This document shows positions 27,745-37,099 of a stretch of 64,000 nucleotides of DNA, one piece after another. The DNA comes from Burkholderia thailandensis E264. GTDB taxonomy: Bacteria; Pseudomonadota; Gammaproteobacteria; Burkholderiales; Burkholderiaceae. The translations under genes were made by a program, and so were the position numbers. The notes beneath the pieces were generated by a model. The model searched no databases, was not told where the DNA came from, and saw only the letters and a list, made by a program, of their open reading frames with translations. Every line of letters starts with the position of its first letter. Position 1 is the stretch's first letter. The stretch spans positions 1,612,001-1,676,000 of the forward strand of contig NC_007651.1 of assembly GCF_000012365.1 (NCBI RefSeq). Direction: 5' to 3'.

Positions 27745-27847
27745 CATCAAGATCCCGTCGTCAAGACGGCGCTGCCGACACGCTTACCAACGAGGGCACG
27801 TTGCGGCTGGTGCTGCGCATGTTGCGCAACACACCGGAATCGGCAGC

Positions 27848-28195
27848 ATGATCGGGCTGCCCAGCCGCACAAAGGTCTGGCTGGCCGCGGGTGTGACTGA
27901 TATGCGTTCAGGCTTCAACAGCTTGGCCGCGAAGGTCCAGACCGTATTGGAACGCGATCCCTTCAGCGGCCACGTGTTCGTGTTCCGAGGCAAGCGCGGC
28001 GATCTGGTCAAAGTGCTGTGGTGGAGCGGCGACGGCATGTGTCTTCTGATGAAACGCCTGGAACGGGGCCGATTCGTTTGGCCACGCGCCGACGGTGGCG
28101 TTGTCTGCCTGAGCCAAGCCCAACTGTCGATGCTGCTCGAAGGTATCGACTGGCGCCAGCCGATACGAACGACCGAGCCGACATCGGCGTTGTAA
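27848..28195 (+). CDS. tnpB: IS66 accessory protein TnpB, copy C
   Basis: 115 residues identical to copy A; intact although its upstream tnpA is deleted. Confidence 0.9.
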   Translation: MIGLPSRTKVWLAAGVTDMRSGFNSLAAKVQTVLERDPFSGHVFVFRGKRGDLVKVLWWSGDGMCLLMKRLERGRFVWPRADGGVVCLSQAQLSMLLEGIDWRQPIRTTEPTSAL

Positions 28196-28224
28196 ACCCG
28201 TCGGCCGCCGCGTAAACTGCCGGC

Positions 28225-29796
28225 ATGACCGCGGCCAACGCCTATCCGGACGACATCGAAGCGCCCAAAGCCATGCTGCTCGAGCGCGATGCTCGCATTG
28301 GGCATCTCGAGGACGTAGTCGAATCGCACAAGGCGGCGAACGCCACCGCCAAGGCAGAGATCGAGCATCTGAAGCTGCTGATTGCGAAGCTGCGCCGCAT
28401 GCAGTTCGGTCGCAAGTCGGAGAAGCTCGATCGTCAGATCGAACAACTCGAACTGCGTCTGGAAGAACTCGAAGCGGACGAAGGCGCGGCTCCGATCGAA
28501 ATCCCGAAGACACCTCGTACCGCGCCGGAACAGTCGCCTCGCAAGCCGCTGCCCGAGCATCTGCCACGTGAAGAGCAAACGCACTTGCCGCAATCGACCG
28601 AGACGTGCTCGGAATGCGGCGGCAAGCTCAAGCTGCTAGGCGAAGACGTCTCCGAACAACTTGAATATGTACCTGCGAGCTTCCGCGTAATCCGTCATGT
28701 GCGGCCCAAGTTCGCCTGCGCGTGCTGCGATCACATCGCGCAAGCAGCAGCGCCGAGTCGTCCCATCGAGCGCGGCCTGGCGGGCCCTGGACTACTCGCG
28801 CACGTGCTGGTCTCGAAGTTCGCAGACCACATCCCGCTGTATCGGCAGTCGGTCATGTATGCGCGTGAAGGCGTCGAACTCGACCGCTCGTTGCTCGCGA
28901 AGTGGGTCGGCCACGGCGCGACGCTTTTACAACCACTGGTCGATGCATTACGCCGTCATGTGATGACCGGGACGAAGCTGCATGCCGACGACACGCCGGT
29001 CCCAGTGCTCGAACCGGGCAGCGGCAAGACGAAGACTGGCCGCTTGTGGGTCTATGTGCGTGACGATCGATCGTCAGCCGATATGACGCCGCCAGCGGTG
29101 TGGTTCGCTTACACGCCGGATCGCAAAGGCATCCATCCGCAACAACATCTCGAGACGTTCAGCGGCACGCTGCAAGCGGACGCCTATGGCGGCTACCAGG
29201 CTATCTACGAGACCGGACGCGTGAGGGAAGCTGCCTGCTGGGCGCATGCCCGACGCCAGTTCTATGAGCTACACGCTGCGCGCCCGAACGCATTGAATAC
29301 CGAAGCGCTCGAGCGTATCGGTGCGTTGTACAAGATCGAAGACGCGATACGCGGCAAACCGCCCGACGAGCGTCGTGCGTATCGAGAAGCACATGCCCGA
29401 CCGCTTCTCAGTCAGCTTCACGCCTGGCTCACCGCCACGCTGGAGACACTCTCAAAGAAATCCGATACGAGTCGGGCGATTCTCTATGCGCTGAACCGAT
29501 GGGAAGCGCTCACACGCTATTGCGACGACGGCCAACTCGAGATCGATAACCTGCCGGTCGAGCGAGCGTTGCGTGGAGTGGCCATCGGGAGGCGGAATTA
29601 CCTGTTCGCCGGTGCCGACTCCGGCGGCGAGCGCGCTGCCGCGATCTATAGCCTCATCGGAACGGCGAAGCTCAACGGCATCGATCCCGAGGCGTATCTG
29701 CGCTTCGTCCTTGCCCGCATTGCTGATCACGCAATCAATCGTGTCGATCAGCTCATGCCGTGGGCCATAGCTGATCAACTCCGCGACGACAGCTGA
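28225..29796 (+). CDS. tnpC: IS66 transposase TnpC, copy C
   Basis: 523 residues, full length. Private substitutions L-to-P in DDIEAPKAM and N-to-S in EPGSGKTK distinguish it from the other copies. Catalytic-region motifs intact, but the element lacks one end and tnpA, so it is unlikely to move on its own. Confidence 0.92.
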   Translation: MTAANAYPDDIEAPKAMLLERDARIGHLEDVVESHKAANATAKAEIEHLKLLIAKLRRMQFGRKSEKLDRQIEQLELRLEELEADEGAAPIEIPKTPRTAPEQSPRKPLPEHLPREEQTHLPQSTETCSECGGKLKLLGEDVSEQLEYVPASFRVIRHVRPKFACACCDHIAQAAAPSRPIERGLAGPGLLAHVLVSKFADHIPLYRQSVMYAREGVELDRSLLAKWVGHGATLLQPLVDALRRHVMTGTKLHADDTPVPVLEPGSGKTKTGRLWVYVRDDRSSADMTPPAVWFAYTPDRKGIHPQQHLETFSGTLQADAYGGYQAIYETGRVREAACWAHARRQFYELHAARPNALNTEALERIGALYKIEDAIRGKPPDERRAYREAHARPLLSQLHAWLTATLETLSKKSDTSRAILYALNRWEALTRYCDDGQLEIDNLPVERALRGVAIGRRNYLFAGADSGGERAAAIYSLIGTAKLNGIDPEAYLRFVLARIADHAINRVDQLMPWAIADQLRDDS

Positions 29797-29839
29797 CATC
29801 AAGATCCCGTCGTCAAGACGGCGCTGCCGACACGCTTAC

Positions 29840-30063
29840 CGCTTACGCCCGCTTGGCATATCATCAAATCACGCGCGCGCGTCACAGTCACCGGTGGTGG
29901 ATTCGACGTAGATGTTGCTAAAGGGATTAAGATGCGCCTGCAGTCATGGTGGCTTGCGCCAAGTTTCGGTCTGGCGATGACGTCGCTACGTTAAAAGATA
30001 GTTCCGAGCACTTCGGGCGATGTATTTTGCGTAACCTATTGCGCTACGAGAAGCGGCCGTTCA
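29840..30063. other. Right flank of the IS66 tandem
   Basis: Starts with a 7-base repeat of the IS end (CGCTTAC) and the right target duplication GCCCGCTT (29847-29854). Bases 29855-29994 continue the small interrupted frame noted at 25220. The rest is the short gap downstream of the convergent tniQ gene. Confidence 0.5.
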
Positions 30064-30858
30064 CTAAACCGGCAGACCCATGCTCGGATCGCAGGAAAAT
30101 GCTAGTTTCCTCCGGTCACGCTTTGTGGGGAAAAATCGAAATTGCGGTGCGCTTCGCGATTTAACCCTTCCGTGTGCTTCAACGTGACCCAAGCCCATCA
30201 GCGTTACCAAGTAATGCAGAGGGAGTTCGTTGGGGTTCCCCTTGATGAAGCAGCGGCCAAGCAGGAAGGCGCTTGCAAGAGCCCGTTGCGTTTTCGTTAA
30301 GGCGGCGGTTTCCTCGTTTGCTATGTGGTTGACCGGATGCAAAGTAAGGTCACCAGCACAATTCGAACAGGATCTCAGGTCGGGTACGTAGAAGCGCCGC
30401 GGTGGACGCAGAGCCGGAAACGGCGAAAGGCACGTGGCGCATCGATAGCACATTCGAATGTGATGTTCTGGGCAGATTTTCCAGTCGGAAAACCTCCAGC
30501 TAACTCGCAGGAAAGGAACTTCGTCCCCGGCGAGACATTGTGGACAGAACCTGTACGCTGGCTGTCGCTGATCGTCGCGTAACAGGATGCCGCGGTATCG
30601 CTTTTCGCTCACGTGCTGATAAATCCCTGCAAGATGATCAACGCAGGCTTCAGAGACATTTGTTCCCTGTACCAGGGTTGAATACACGTGCGGAGTAAGG
30701 TCGACATCGGGATCTCCTACATGCCGAATCCCCATGGAGCGCAGGAGCGTCCGAGTGCTGACGGCATGCATTAGGCTCAATCGCTGAAGCCACGATGAAG
30801 GCGACTCCCCTGAGATCGGATCTGGAGCGAGCAATAAAGAGTTGGAGGTCGTCGGCAT
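30064..30858 (-). CDS. tniQ: TniQ-family transposition protein (orphan)
   Basis: 264 residues. N-terminal TniQ signature APDPISGESPSSWLQRLS, followed by a zinc-binding region with FCPQCLAGDE (C105, C108), ICPEHHIRMCYRCATC (C129, H132, C137, C140, C143) and SCSNCAGD (C164, C167). TniQ/TnsD proteins choose targets for Tn7-like and Tn5053-like transposons, but no tniA/tniB or tnsABC gene is in the window. IS66 copy D ends three bases before its ATG, so the native promoter is lost. It is a remnant of a larger transposon or a solitary TniQ in a defence island. Confidence 0.85.
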   Translation of the reverse strand: MPTTSNSLLLAPDPISGESPSSWLQRLSLMHAVSTRTLLRSMGIRHVGDPDVDLTPHVYSTLVQGTNVSEACVDHLAGIYQHVSEKRYRGILLRDDQRQPAYRFCPQCLAGDEVPFLRVSWRFSDWKICPEHHIRMCYRCATCLSPFPALRPPRRFYVPDLRSCSNCAGDLTLHPVNHIANEETAALTKTQRALASAFLLGRCFIKGNPNELPLHYLVTLMGLGHVEAHGRVKSRSAPQFRFFPTKRDRRKLAFSCDPSMGLPV

Positions 30859-30904
30859 ACTGTAAGCGTGTCGGCAGCGCCGTCTTGACGACGGGATCTT
30901 GATG

Positions 30905-32476
30905 TCAGCTGTCGTCGCGGAGTTGATCAGCTATGGCCCACGGCATGAGCTGATCGACACGATTGATTGCGTGATCAGCAATGCGGGCAAGGACGAAGCG
31001 CAGATACGCCTCGGGATCGATGCCGTTGAGCTTCGCCGTTCCGATGAGGCTATAGATCGCGGCAGCGCGCTCGCCGCCGGAGTCGGCACCGGCGAACAGG
31101 TAATTCCGCCTCCCGATGGCCACTCCACGCAACGCTCGCTCGACCGGCAGGTTATCGATCTCGAGTTGGCCGTCGTCGCAATAGCGTGTGAGCGCTTCCC
31201 ATCGGTTCAGCGCATAGAGAATCGCCCGACTCGTATCGGATTTCTTTGAGAGTGTCTCCAGCGTGGCGGTGAGCCAGGCGTGAAGCTGACTGAGAAGCGG
31301 TCGGGCATGTGCTTCTCGATACGCACGACGCTCGTCGGGCGGTTTGCCGCGTATCGCGTCTTCGATCTTGTACAACGCACCGATACGCTCGAGCGCTTCG
31401 GTATTCAATGCGTTCGGGCGCGCAGCGTGTAGCTCATAGAACTGGCGTCGGGCATGCGCCCAGCAGGCAGCTTCCCTCACGCGTCCGGTCTCGTAGATAG
31501 CCTGGTAGCCGCCATAGGCGTCCGCTTGCAGCGTGCCGCTGAACGTCTCGAGATGTTGTTGCGGATGGATGCCTTTGCGATCCGGCGTGTAAGCGAACCA
31601 CACCGCTGGCGGCGTCATATCGGCTGACGATCGATCGTCACGCACATAGACCCACAAGCGGCCAGTCTTCGTCTTGCCGTTGCCCGGTTCGAGCACTGGG
31701 ACCGGCGTGTCGTCGGCATGCAGCTTCGTCCCGGTCATCACATGACGGCGTAATGCATCGACCAGTGGTTGTAAAAGCGTCGCGCCGTGGCCGACCCACT
31801 TCGCGAGCAACGAGCGGTCGAGTTCGACGCCTTCACGCGCATACATGACCGACTGCCGATACAGCGGGATGTGGTCTGCGAACTTCGAGACCAGCACGTG
31901 CGCGAGTAGTCCAGGGCCCGCCAGGCCGCGCTCGATGGGACGACTCGGCGCTGCTGCTTGCGCGATGTGATCGCAGCACGCGCAGGCGAACTTGGGCCGC
32001 ACATGACGGATTACGCGGAAGCTCGCAGGTACATATTCAAGTTGTTCGGAGACGTCTTCGCCTAGCAGCTTGAGCTTGCCGCCGCATTCCGAGCACGTCT
32101 CGGTCGATTGCGGCAAGTGCGTTTGCTCTTCACGTGGCAGATGCTCGGGCAGCGGCTTGCGAGGCGACTGTTCCGGCGCGGTACGAGGTGTCTTCGGGAT
32201 TTCGATCGGAGCCGCGCCTTCGTCCGCTTCGAGTTCTTCCAGACGCAGTTCGAGTTGTTCGATCTGACGATCGAGCTTCTCCGACTTGCGACCGAACTGC
32301 ATGCGGCGCAGCTTCGCAATCAGCAGCTTCAGATGCTCGATCTCTGCCTTGGCGGTGGCGTTCGCCGCCTTGTGCGATTCGACTACGTCCTCGAGATGCC
32401 CAATGCGAGCATCGCGCTCGAGCAGCATGGCTTTGAGCGCTTCGATGTCGTCCGGATAGGCGTTGGCCGCGGTCAT
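30905..32476 (-). CDS. tnpC: IS66 transposase TnpC, copy D
   Basis: 523 residues, same sequence as copy A; intact zinc and DDE-region motifs. Confidence 0.93.
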   Translation of the reverse strand: MTAANAYPDDIEALKAMLLERDARIGHLEDVVESHKAANATAKAEIEHLKLLIAKLRRMQFGRKSEKLDRQIEQLELRLEELEADEGAAPIEIPKTPRTAPEQSPRKPLPEHLPREEQTHLPQSTETCSECGGKLKLLGEDVSEQLEYVPASFRVIRHVRPKFACACCDHIAQAAAPSRPIERGLAGPGLLAHVLVSKFADHIPLYRQSVMYAREGVELDRSLLAKWVGHGATLLQPLVDALRRHVMTGTKLHADDTPVPVLEPGNGKTKTGRLWVYVRDDRSSADMTPPAVWFAYTPDRKGIHPQQHLETFSGTLQADAYGGYQAIYETGRVREAACWAHARRQFYELHAARPNALNTEALERIGALYKIEDAIRGKPPDERRAYREAHARPLLSQLHAWLTATLETLSKKSDTSRAILYALNRWEALTRYCDDGQLEIDNLPVERALRGVAIGRRNYLFAGADSGGERAAAIYSLIGTAKLNGIDPEAYLRFVLARIADHAINRVDQLMPWAIADQLRDDS

Positions 32477-32505
32477 GCCGGCAGTTTACGCGGCGGCCGA
32501 CGGGT

Positions 32506-32853
32506 TTACAACGCCGATGTCGGCTCGGTCGTTCGTATCGGCTGGCGCCAGTCGATACCTTCGAGCAGCATCGACAGTTGGGCTTGGCTCAGGCAGACAA
32601 CGCCACCGTCGGCGCGTGGCCAAACGAATCGGCCCCGTTCCAGGCGTTTCATCAGAAGACACATGCCGTCGCCGCTCCACCACAGCACTTTGACCAGATC
32701 GCCGCGCTTGCCTCGGAACACGAACACGTGGCCGCTGAAGGGATCGCGTTCCAATACGGTCTGGACCTTCGCGGCCAAGCTGTTGAAGCCTGAACGCATA
32801 TCAGTCACACCCGCGGCCAGCCAGACCTTTGTGCGGCTGGGCAGCCCGATCAT
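32506..32853 (-). CDS. tnpB: IS66 accessory protein TnpB, copy D
   Basis: 115 residues, same as copy A; overlaps tnpA by 4 bp. Confidence 0.92.
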   Translation of the reverse strand: MIGLPSRTKVWLAAGVTDMRSGFNSLAAKVQTVLERDPFSGHVFVFRGKRGDLVKVLWWSGDGMCLLMKRLERGRFVWPRADGGVVCLSQAQLSMLLEGIDWRQPIRTTEPTSAL

Positions 32854-33257
32854 GCTGCCGATTCCGGTGTGTTGCGCAACATGCGCAGCACCAGCCGCAA
32901 CGTGCCCTCGTTGGGCGAGCCCTCGATCCGCACACGAGTGTTACCGACGTTGATCTCTATGGCGCCCATCGCGGCAGCGCCGATCACCGGCGTCGGCGCC
33001 ACGGTCGCAGTCGGTCGCTCGATCTGTGGCGCTGGCGCTTCCAATGTGACCGGCAAAAATCCCACAGAATCGTATTCGCCGGCACGCAACGCGCGACGCC
33101 ATTTGAATAACAAGTTCGTGTTCACCCCGTGTTCCATCGCCAGCCGCGCTACGGATACGCCCGGTTCGCAGGCCAGCTTGGCGAGTTTCCGTCGAAATTC
33201 GACGGGGTGATTAGGAATGCCTTTGCGTGAAGTTCTCTTCGGTGCTTCTGTTGACAC
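32850..33257 (-). CDS. tnpA: IS66 accessory protein TnpA, copy D
   Basis: 135 residues, same as copy A; helix-turn-helix N-terminus. Confidence 0.9.
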   Translation of the reverse strand: MSTEAPKRTSRKGIPNHPVEFRRKLAKLACEPGVSVARLAMEHGVNTNLLFKWRRALRAGEYDSVGFLPVTLEAPAPQIERPTATVAPTPVIGAAAMGAIEINVGNTRVRIEGSPNEGTLRLVLRMLRNTPESAA

Positions 33258-33490
33258 TGTGGTCCCCGCTACTCGCCGTGGTGGGGTCTACTCTGGCAAC
33301 ATTCATTCACACCGTCGAGACGGTACCGGCGACTCGCTTACTAGTAGGCGACAAGTCTTCAGATAGCTTGTGAGGCTTGTATCGTGAACAGTATCCGCAC
33401 AGGTGCGGCAATCTTGCTTGGGACACTGATGCAATGCCCTAGAGAAGCACCTACGTACGTGATAATCCTAAAAACAGAACGGAGTCGAAC

Positions 33491-34180
33491 ATGACCAGCA
33501 AATCGGGGAAGAACAAGGTATTCGAGGCGCTCCAGGATGAGGCGATCAACGAAGGGCTAAGTGCCTACCGCGCATGGCGCCAGAAGGTCAAGAACGGAAT
33601 TTTGCCAATTGGTATCGCGGAGGTAGGTAAAACGACGCTTCTCTCAAAATATGATGTCGCGGCTCCGAACGTATTCTTGGATTTTAATCGAACGCTCAAG
33701 GTCAACGTGGACTCCCGACGTTTGCGGAATGACTTGGCCAAGCGGATTCAGGGTGTTGAGTATGTAAAAACGATCGATGTCCCCGGGGAAGTTCCCGAAC
33801 AATGGGCTGAAGCCTATTTCAAAAACAATCCGCGAGTTCTCGTGGTTATGGTCGATCATCGCGATCCTGCGAAACACATCGCCGCGATCGAGAAGTTCCT
33901 TTCGATTCTTCGCGAGGGGCCAAGCCTATGGCAACGATTCATCAGTGTTGTTTCCCGTACCAATGATAACCTCGCTCGCGTGCTGTTCGTCGTCAACAAG
34001 CTTGACAAAGTACCCGAGGTCGAAAGAGATGGCCTGCTTAAGCGATACGCCGGCGTTCTGGCTAATCTGCATTCGCACCTGAATGTCAACATTCAGATAT
34101 TTCAAATCTCTCTTCGCGATGACGATACGGCGCTCGACTCGTTCTTCACTGCGGCTGTTGATGGGTTGACTCGGAAATGA
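33491..34180 (+). CDS. Small P-loop GTPase-like protein
   Basis: 229 residues from ATG 33491 (ACGGAGTC ribosome site). GTPase motifs are clear: G1 GIAEVGKTT (41-49), G3 DVPGE (96-100), G4 NKLDK (169-173); a G2 Thr is not obvious. The N-terminal 40 residues are a helical extension. Its stop overlaps the start of the next gene (ATGA), so the two form an operon. A+T-rich codons mark it as foreign to this chromosome. Bacterial Ras/Arf-like GTPases of this kind occur in conflict systems; which one this serves is unknown. Confidence 0.75.
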   Translation: MTSKSGKNKVFEALQDEAINEGLSAYRAWRQKVKNGILPIGIAEVGKTTLLSKYDVAAPNVFLDFNRTLKVNVDSRRLRNDLAKRIQGVEYVKTIDVPGEVPEQWAEAYFKNNPRVLVVMVDHRDPAKHIAAIEKFLSILREGPSLWQRFISVVSRTNDNLARVLFVVNKLDKVPEVERDGLLKRYAGVLANLHSHLNVNIQIFQISLRDDDTALDSFFTAAVDGLTRK

Positions 34181-34713
34181 CTGGACAGACCATATTCGCA
34201 TTTCCTACAACAGAAGGTTATCAATTCGTGCCTGAACTAGGGGTCGAAACAGGGGCCGTATTGTCACGTCTTGCACCGAATATCATAGTCCGCGCAGACG
34301 CTGGTGCGACGCTCTCGCCGTTTGTTAAGGCAACATGGATGGGCAAATTCAGATTTCTTCCGAGAAACCGTCTGATTCTTATAATCGGAATCGTTTCCAC
34401 GGGTATAAACGATGAGATACACCGTGGAGCATATTCGGTCTGGGCGGCACTGAGGATCGTTTCCATGAACCAGACTCCGCGCACTCCACTCGGCCGACAG
34501 GAGGCCACCGAACATCTGAGCCAGTTGCTTGACGATTTCCGAACGGAGATAGCCGAGGGGCAACGCTGCAAACCGTTTCACGATGCGTTCAAGATGTCCG
34601 TGCAAAGTCACACTACTCCGACTGCCATCGACGCAGTTCTTATGCAGATCGAGAGCGATATCTACGGACCAAACGTTTTCACCAACGCTTCCTATTTTTC
34701 TCCTGCTCGATAG
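34177..34713 (+). CDS. Unknown protein paired with the GTPase
   Basis: 178 residues, translationally coupled to the GTPase gene by a 4-bp overlap. No family recognised. The sequence suggests strands in the first half (FRFLPRNRLILIIGIVSTGIND) and helices in the second half (ATEHLSQLLDDFRTEIAEG...AIDAVLMQIESDIYG). No signal peptide. The tight coupling suggests that it acts with the GTPase, perhaps as effector or regulator. Confidence 0.6.
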   Translation: MTGQTIFAFPTTEGYQFVPELGVETGAVLSRLAPNIIVRADAGATLSPFVKATWMGKFRFLPRNRLILIIGIVSTGINDEIHRGAYSVWAALRIVSMNQTPRTPLGRQEATEHLSQLLDDFRTEIAEGQRCKPFHDAFKMSVQSHTTPTAIDAVLMQIESDIYGPNVFTNASYFSPAR

Positions 34714-35858
34714 CAACGGTTTGCGGTCGCCTCTGTTCAGCAAAGACGGCTTCAGCCTCCCAGTACAGGTTGCCCAACCTTAAACGACCCCGGCAAAGGT
34801 TTGTATGGTGCGTGGTCGACATGTTGCAGCTGTTGTGCAGCGAGCTTCCGCCAGCAGAGCCGGCCGTATAAACTTGCCCGACTAGTTCAATAGGCCTGAA
34901 GGCTATTTCCACGGGGCTGGGCATGGGGCAGACGCGACTAATGGCACTTCTGGATGAGGTCCGTCCCAGAAGAGTCCTCTTTACGACATTCACTTTCAGC
35001 CCCGGTTGGTTTGAGGCGTTTTGCCTCCCGGTTCTTCGCTTGAGCGGGTGCGAAAGTGTGGAGGTGCTGATTGATTCGCGGCAGGCTTGCCGCTCTACAG
35101 ATGAGTCCGGCAGCCTGTACGCAGGCAATGCGTATCGCATAGTTCCGGTGTTCATGAAATCCGGCGGCTTCTTTCATCCGAAGTTGGCCTACATGGAGCG
35201 GGAGGACGGCGGAGACGTCCTTGTCGTGGGAAGCGGAAACCTGACATTTGCTGGTCAGGCGCAAAACCTCGAGGTCGTCGACGCCGTGAATTCGCTTGAA
35301 CACCCCTTGGTGTTTCAGCAGTTTGCAGATTTCATGGCCGCGTTTGCTGCGCGTGAAGGGCTGACCGGGGAGACGCGTGAACTGTTGGGGGGCTACGCCC
35401 GCCGGGCCCGCGTTGCAGCTTCATCCGGCAGCCCGGAGGCCCGCGCGAATCAAAGCGTCTGGCTCGTGCACACGCTCACCGAGCCCGTCGCGAACCAGTT
35501 TTCCACACGATGTGCTGACCTCGGCGCTGTACATCAATTGACCGTGCTTGCACCGTATCACGACTGCGACGCCAGTGCCGTGGCGCAGCTGGCCGGGGAC
35601 AGCGGAGCTCAGATCCTGCGTGTGGGGTTGAGCTTGCCGGGCCGCATAGCGCCGTTCGACAAGGATCACAACGAACTTCCCGAAGATACGACGTACGTGG
35701 TGGCGGACACGTTCCGGCCGGGCCGCTTTGCACATGCCAAGGTGTTCGAAGCCGTGTCGCCTGCCGGATGTACGTTGATGACAGGCTCAGTCAATGCGAC
35801 CAGCCAGAGTTTGTACAGCACGGACAATGGAATTGACCCTGTAATCCCGGACACAGCT

Positions 35859-36746
35859 TCACACTAAGGTTGCTGAATCCATCGAGCGCCGGAACTCGCG
35901 AGGCGAGCGGTATTTCAGCGCGCTATGGGGATGCTTCTCGTTGTAATGCTCGAACGCGATGGCCAGATTGTGTGCAGCGGTCGCCGCGTCCGGCTTCGGC
36001 ATGAAGGCGACGTAATCGCGCTTCATGGTTTTCACGAAGCTCTCAGCCATGCCGTTACTTTGCGGGCTGCACACCGGCGTGGTCAACGGCTTCAGGCCTA
36101 TGTCCATCGCAAACCGGCGCGTGTCGTCGGCCGTGTAGCCCGAACCGTTGTCGCTCAACCACTCGATTTCGGATGGCGTATGCAACGCATTGCCGAAACG
36201 ATTTTCCACCGCAGCCAGCATCACGTCGCGCACGATGTCGCCGCTATGGCCTGCCGTCGTGGCCGCCCAACTCATCGCCTCGCGGTCACAGCAGTCCAGC
36301 GCGAACGTTACGCGCAGCGGCTCGCCGTTGTCGCAGCGAAACTCGAAGCCGTCGGAGCACCATCGCTGATTGCTGCGACCGACAGCCACCTTGCCGTCAT
36401 GGCGACGTTGCGGCCGAGGTGGAATCGGTCGGCGCTGCATCAGTAGCCCGTGCGTACGCATGACGCGATAGATGCGCTTGGCATTGAACGGCACCAGCCC
36501 AACGGCAACACGCTCGTTGCGCAACGTGCCCCAAACCCGGCGATAGCCATAGCTGGGCAAATCGCCGACGACACGGCGGATTTCCTCGACCACGCTCGCA
36601 TCGTCGGCCTGTCTCGATTGACGGCCATCGCGCCACGTCGCCGGGCGCGACAGTCGTGCCGATACGTTCGAGCGCGACACGCCGAGAACTTCACAAACCA
36701 GTTTCACTGGCCGTCCTCCGGCAGCAAGGGCGAGTGCGCTATCCAT
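35859..36746 (-). CDS. IS2-group transposase OrfB (DDE integrase domain)
   Basis: 295 residues. The DDE catalytic domain is visible: [14 protein letters not shown] (first Asp), [17 protein letters not shown] (second Asp), and [19 protein letters not shown] (Glu). It is normally produced as an OrfA-OrfB fusion by frameshifting at the A7 run. Appears intact. Confidence 0.9.
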   Translation of the reverse strand: MDSALALAAGGRPVKLVCEVLGVSRSNVSARLSRPATWRDGRQSRQADDASVVEEIRRVVGDLPSYGYRRVWGTLRNERVAVGLVPFNAKRIYRVMRTHGLLMQRRPIPPRPQRRHDGKVAVGRSNQRWCSDGFEFRCDNGEPLRVTFALDCCDREAMSWAATTAGHSGDIVRDVMLAAVENRFGNALHTPSEIEWLSDNGSGYTADDTRRFAMDIGLKPLTTPVCSPQSNGMAESFVKTMKRDYVAFMPKPDAATAAHNLAIAFEHYNEKHPHSALKYRSPREFRRSMDSATLV

Positions 36747-37099
36747 TTTTTTGCTCGGCCGTACTCGACTGCTTCCCGGAGAATCTCGTTCTCCATGGTC
36801 TTTTTGCCGAGCATCCGTTGCAGCTCGCGAATCTGCTTGAGCGCGTCGGCCAGCTCCGATGCCGGAACTACTTCCTCGCCAGCCTTGACTGCTGACAGGC
36901 TCCCGTCCTGGTACAGCTTGCGCCAGTGGAACAGCTGGTTCGGGTTCACGCCGTGCTGGCGCGCGACCATCGAAACCGACGTCCCCGGCTCCAAACTCTC
37001 GCGAACCATCGCCAGCTTCTGTTCCGCCGTCCAGCGCCGCCGACGCTCCGGGCCCGTCAACACTTCCATCACTTCCTGCCTGGTGTTAGTCAAAAACAC
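36704..37099 (-). CDS. IS2-group transposase OrfA
   Basis: 131 residues with an N-terminal helix-turn-helix ([39 protein letters not shown]) and a leucine-zipper region ([22 protein letters not shown]). Near its end the coding strand has a run of seven A (36746-36752), the slippery site expected for -1 frameshifting into OrfB. Confidence 0.88.
   Translation of the reverse strand: MFLTNTRQEVMEVLTGPERRRRWTAEQKLAMVRESLEPGTSVSMVARQHGVNPNQLFHWRKLYQDGSLSAVKAGEEVVPASELADALKQIRELQRMLGKKTMENEILREAVEYGRAKKWIAHSPLLPEDGQ

Larger units (their letters stand above)
25308..27787 (+). mobile_element. IS66-family insertion sequence, copy B (full length, 2480 bp)
   Basis: Same element as copy A but on the forward strand; ends GTAAGCGAG (25308) and CACGCTTAC (27779-27787). 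It differs from copy A by a handful of substitutions (in TnpB an Ala-to-Val in NSLVAKV; in TnpC V-to-A in VIRHARPK, A-to-T in RETACW and I-to-T in DHATNRV). It abuts a 5'-truncated copy C with no spacer, forming a direct tandem. Confidence 0.93.
27788..29839 (+). mobile_element. IS66-family insertion sequence, copy C (5'-truncated)
   Basis: It begins inside the 3' end of tnpA (CAACGAGGGCACGTTGCGG, equal to position 25735 onward in copy B) directly after the terminus of copy B, and ends with CACGCTTAC at 29839. About 430 bp including most of tnpA and the left inverted repeat are missing. TnpB and TnpC are intact. The tandem probably arose by insertion of one copy into another with deletion. 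Confidence 0.9.
30862..33341 (-). mobile_element. IS66-family insertion sequence, copy D (full length, 2480 bp)
   Basis: Same structure and orientation as copy A; left end GTAAGCGTG at 30862 and right end at 33341. Flanking 8-mers GGCATACT and TAGTAGGC do not match, so the target duplication is lost and a deletion or recombination next to this copy is likely. It separates tniQ from the GTPase gene. Confidence 0.93.

Noticed and set aside
36704..36746. Overlap of IS2-group OrfA and OrfB as a disabling frameshift mutation
   Set aside because: An A7 run and 43-bp overlap are the normal programmed frameshift arrangement of IS3-family elements.
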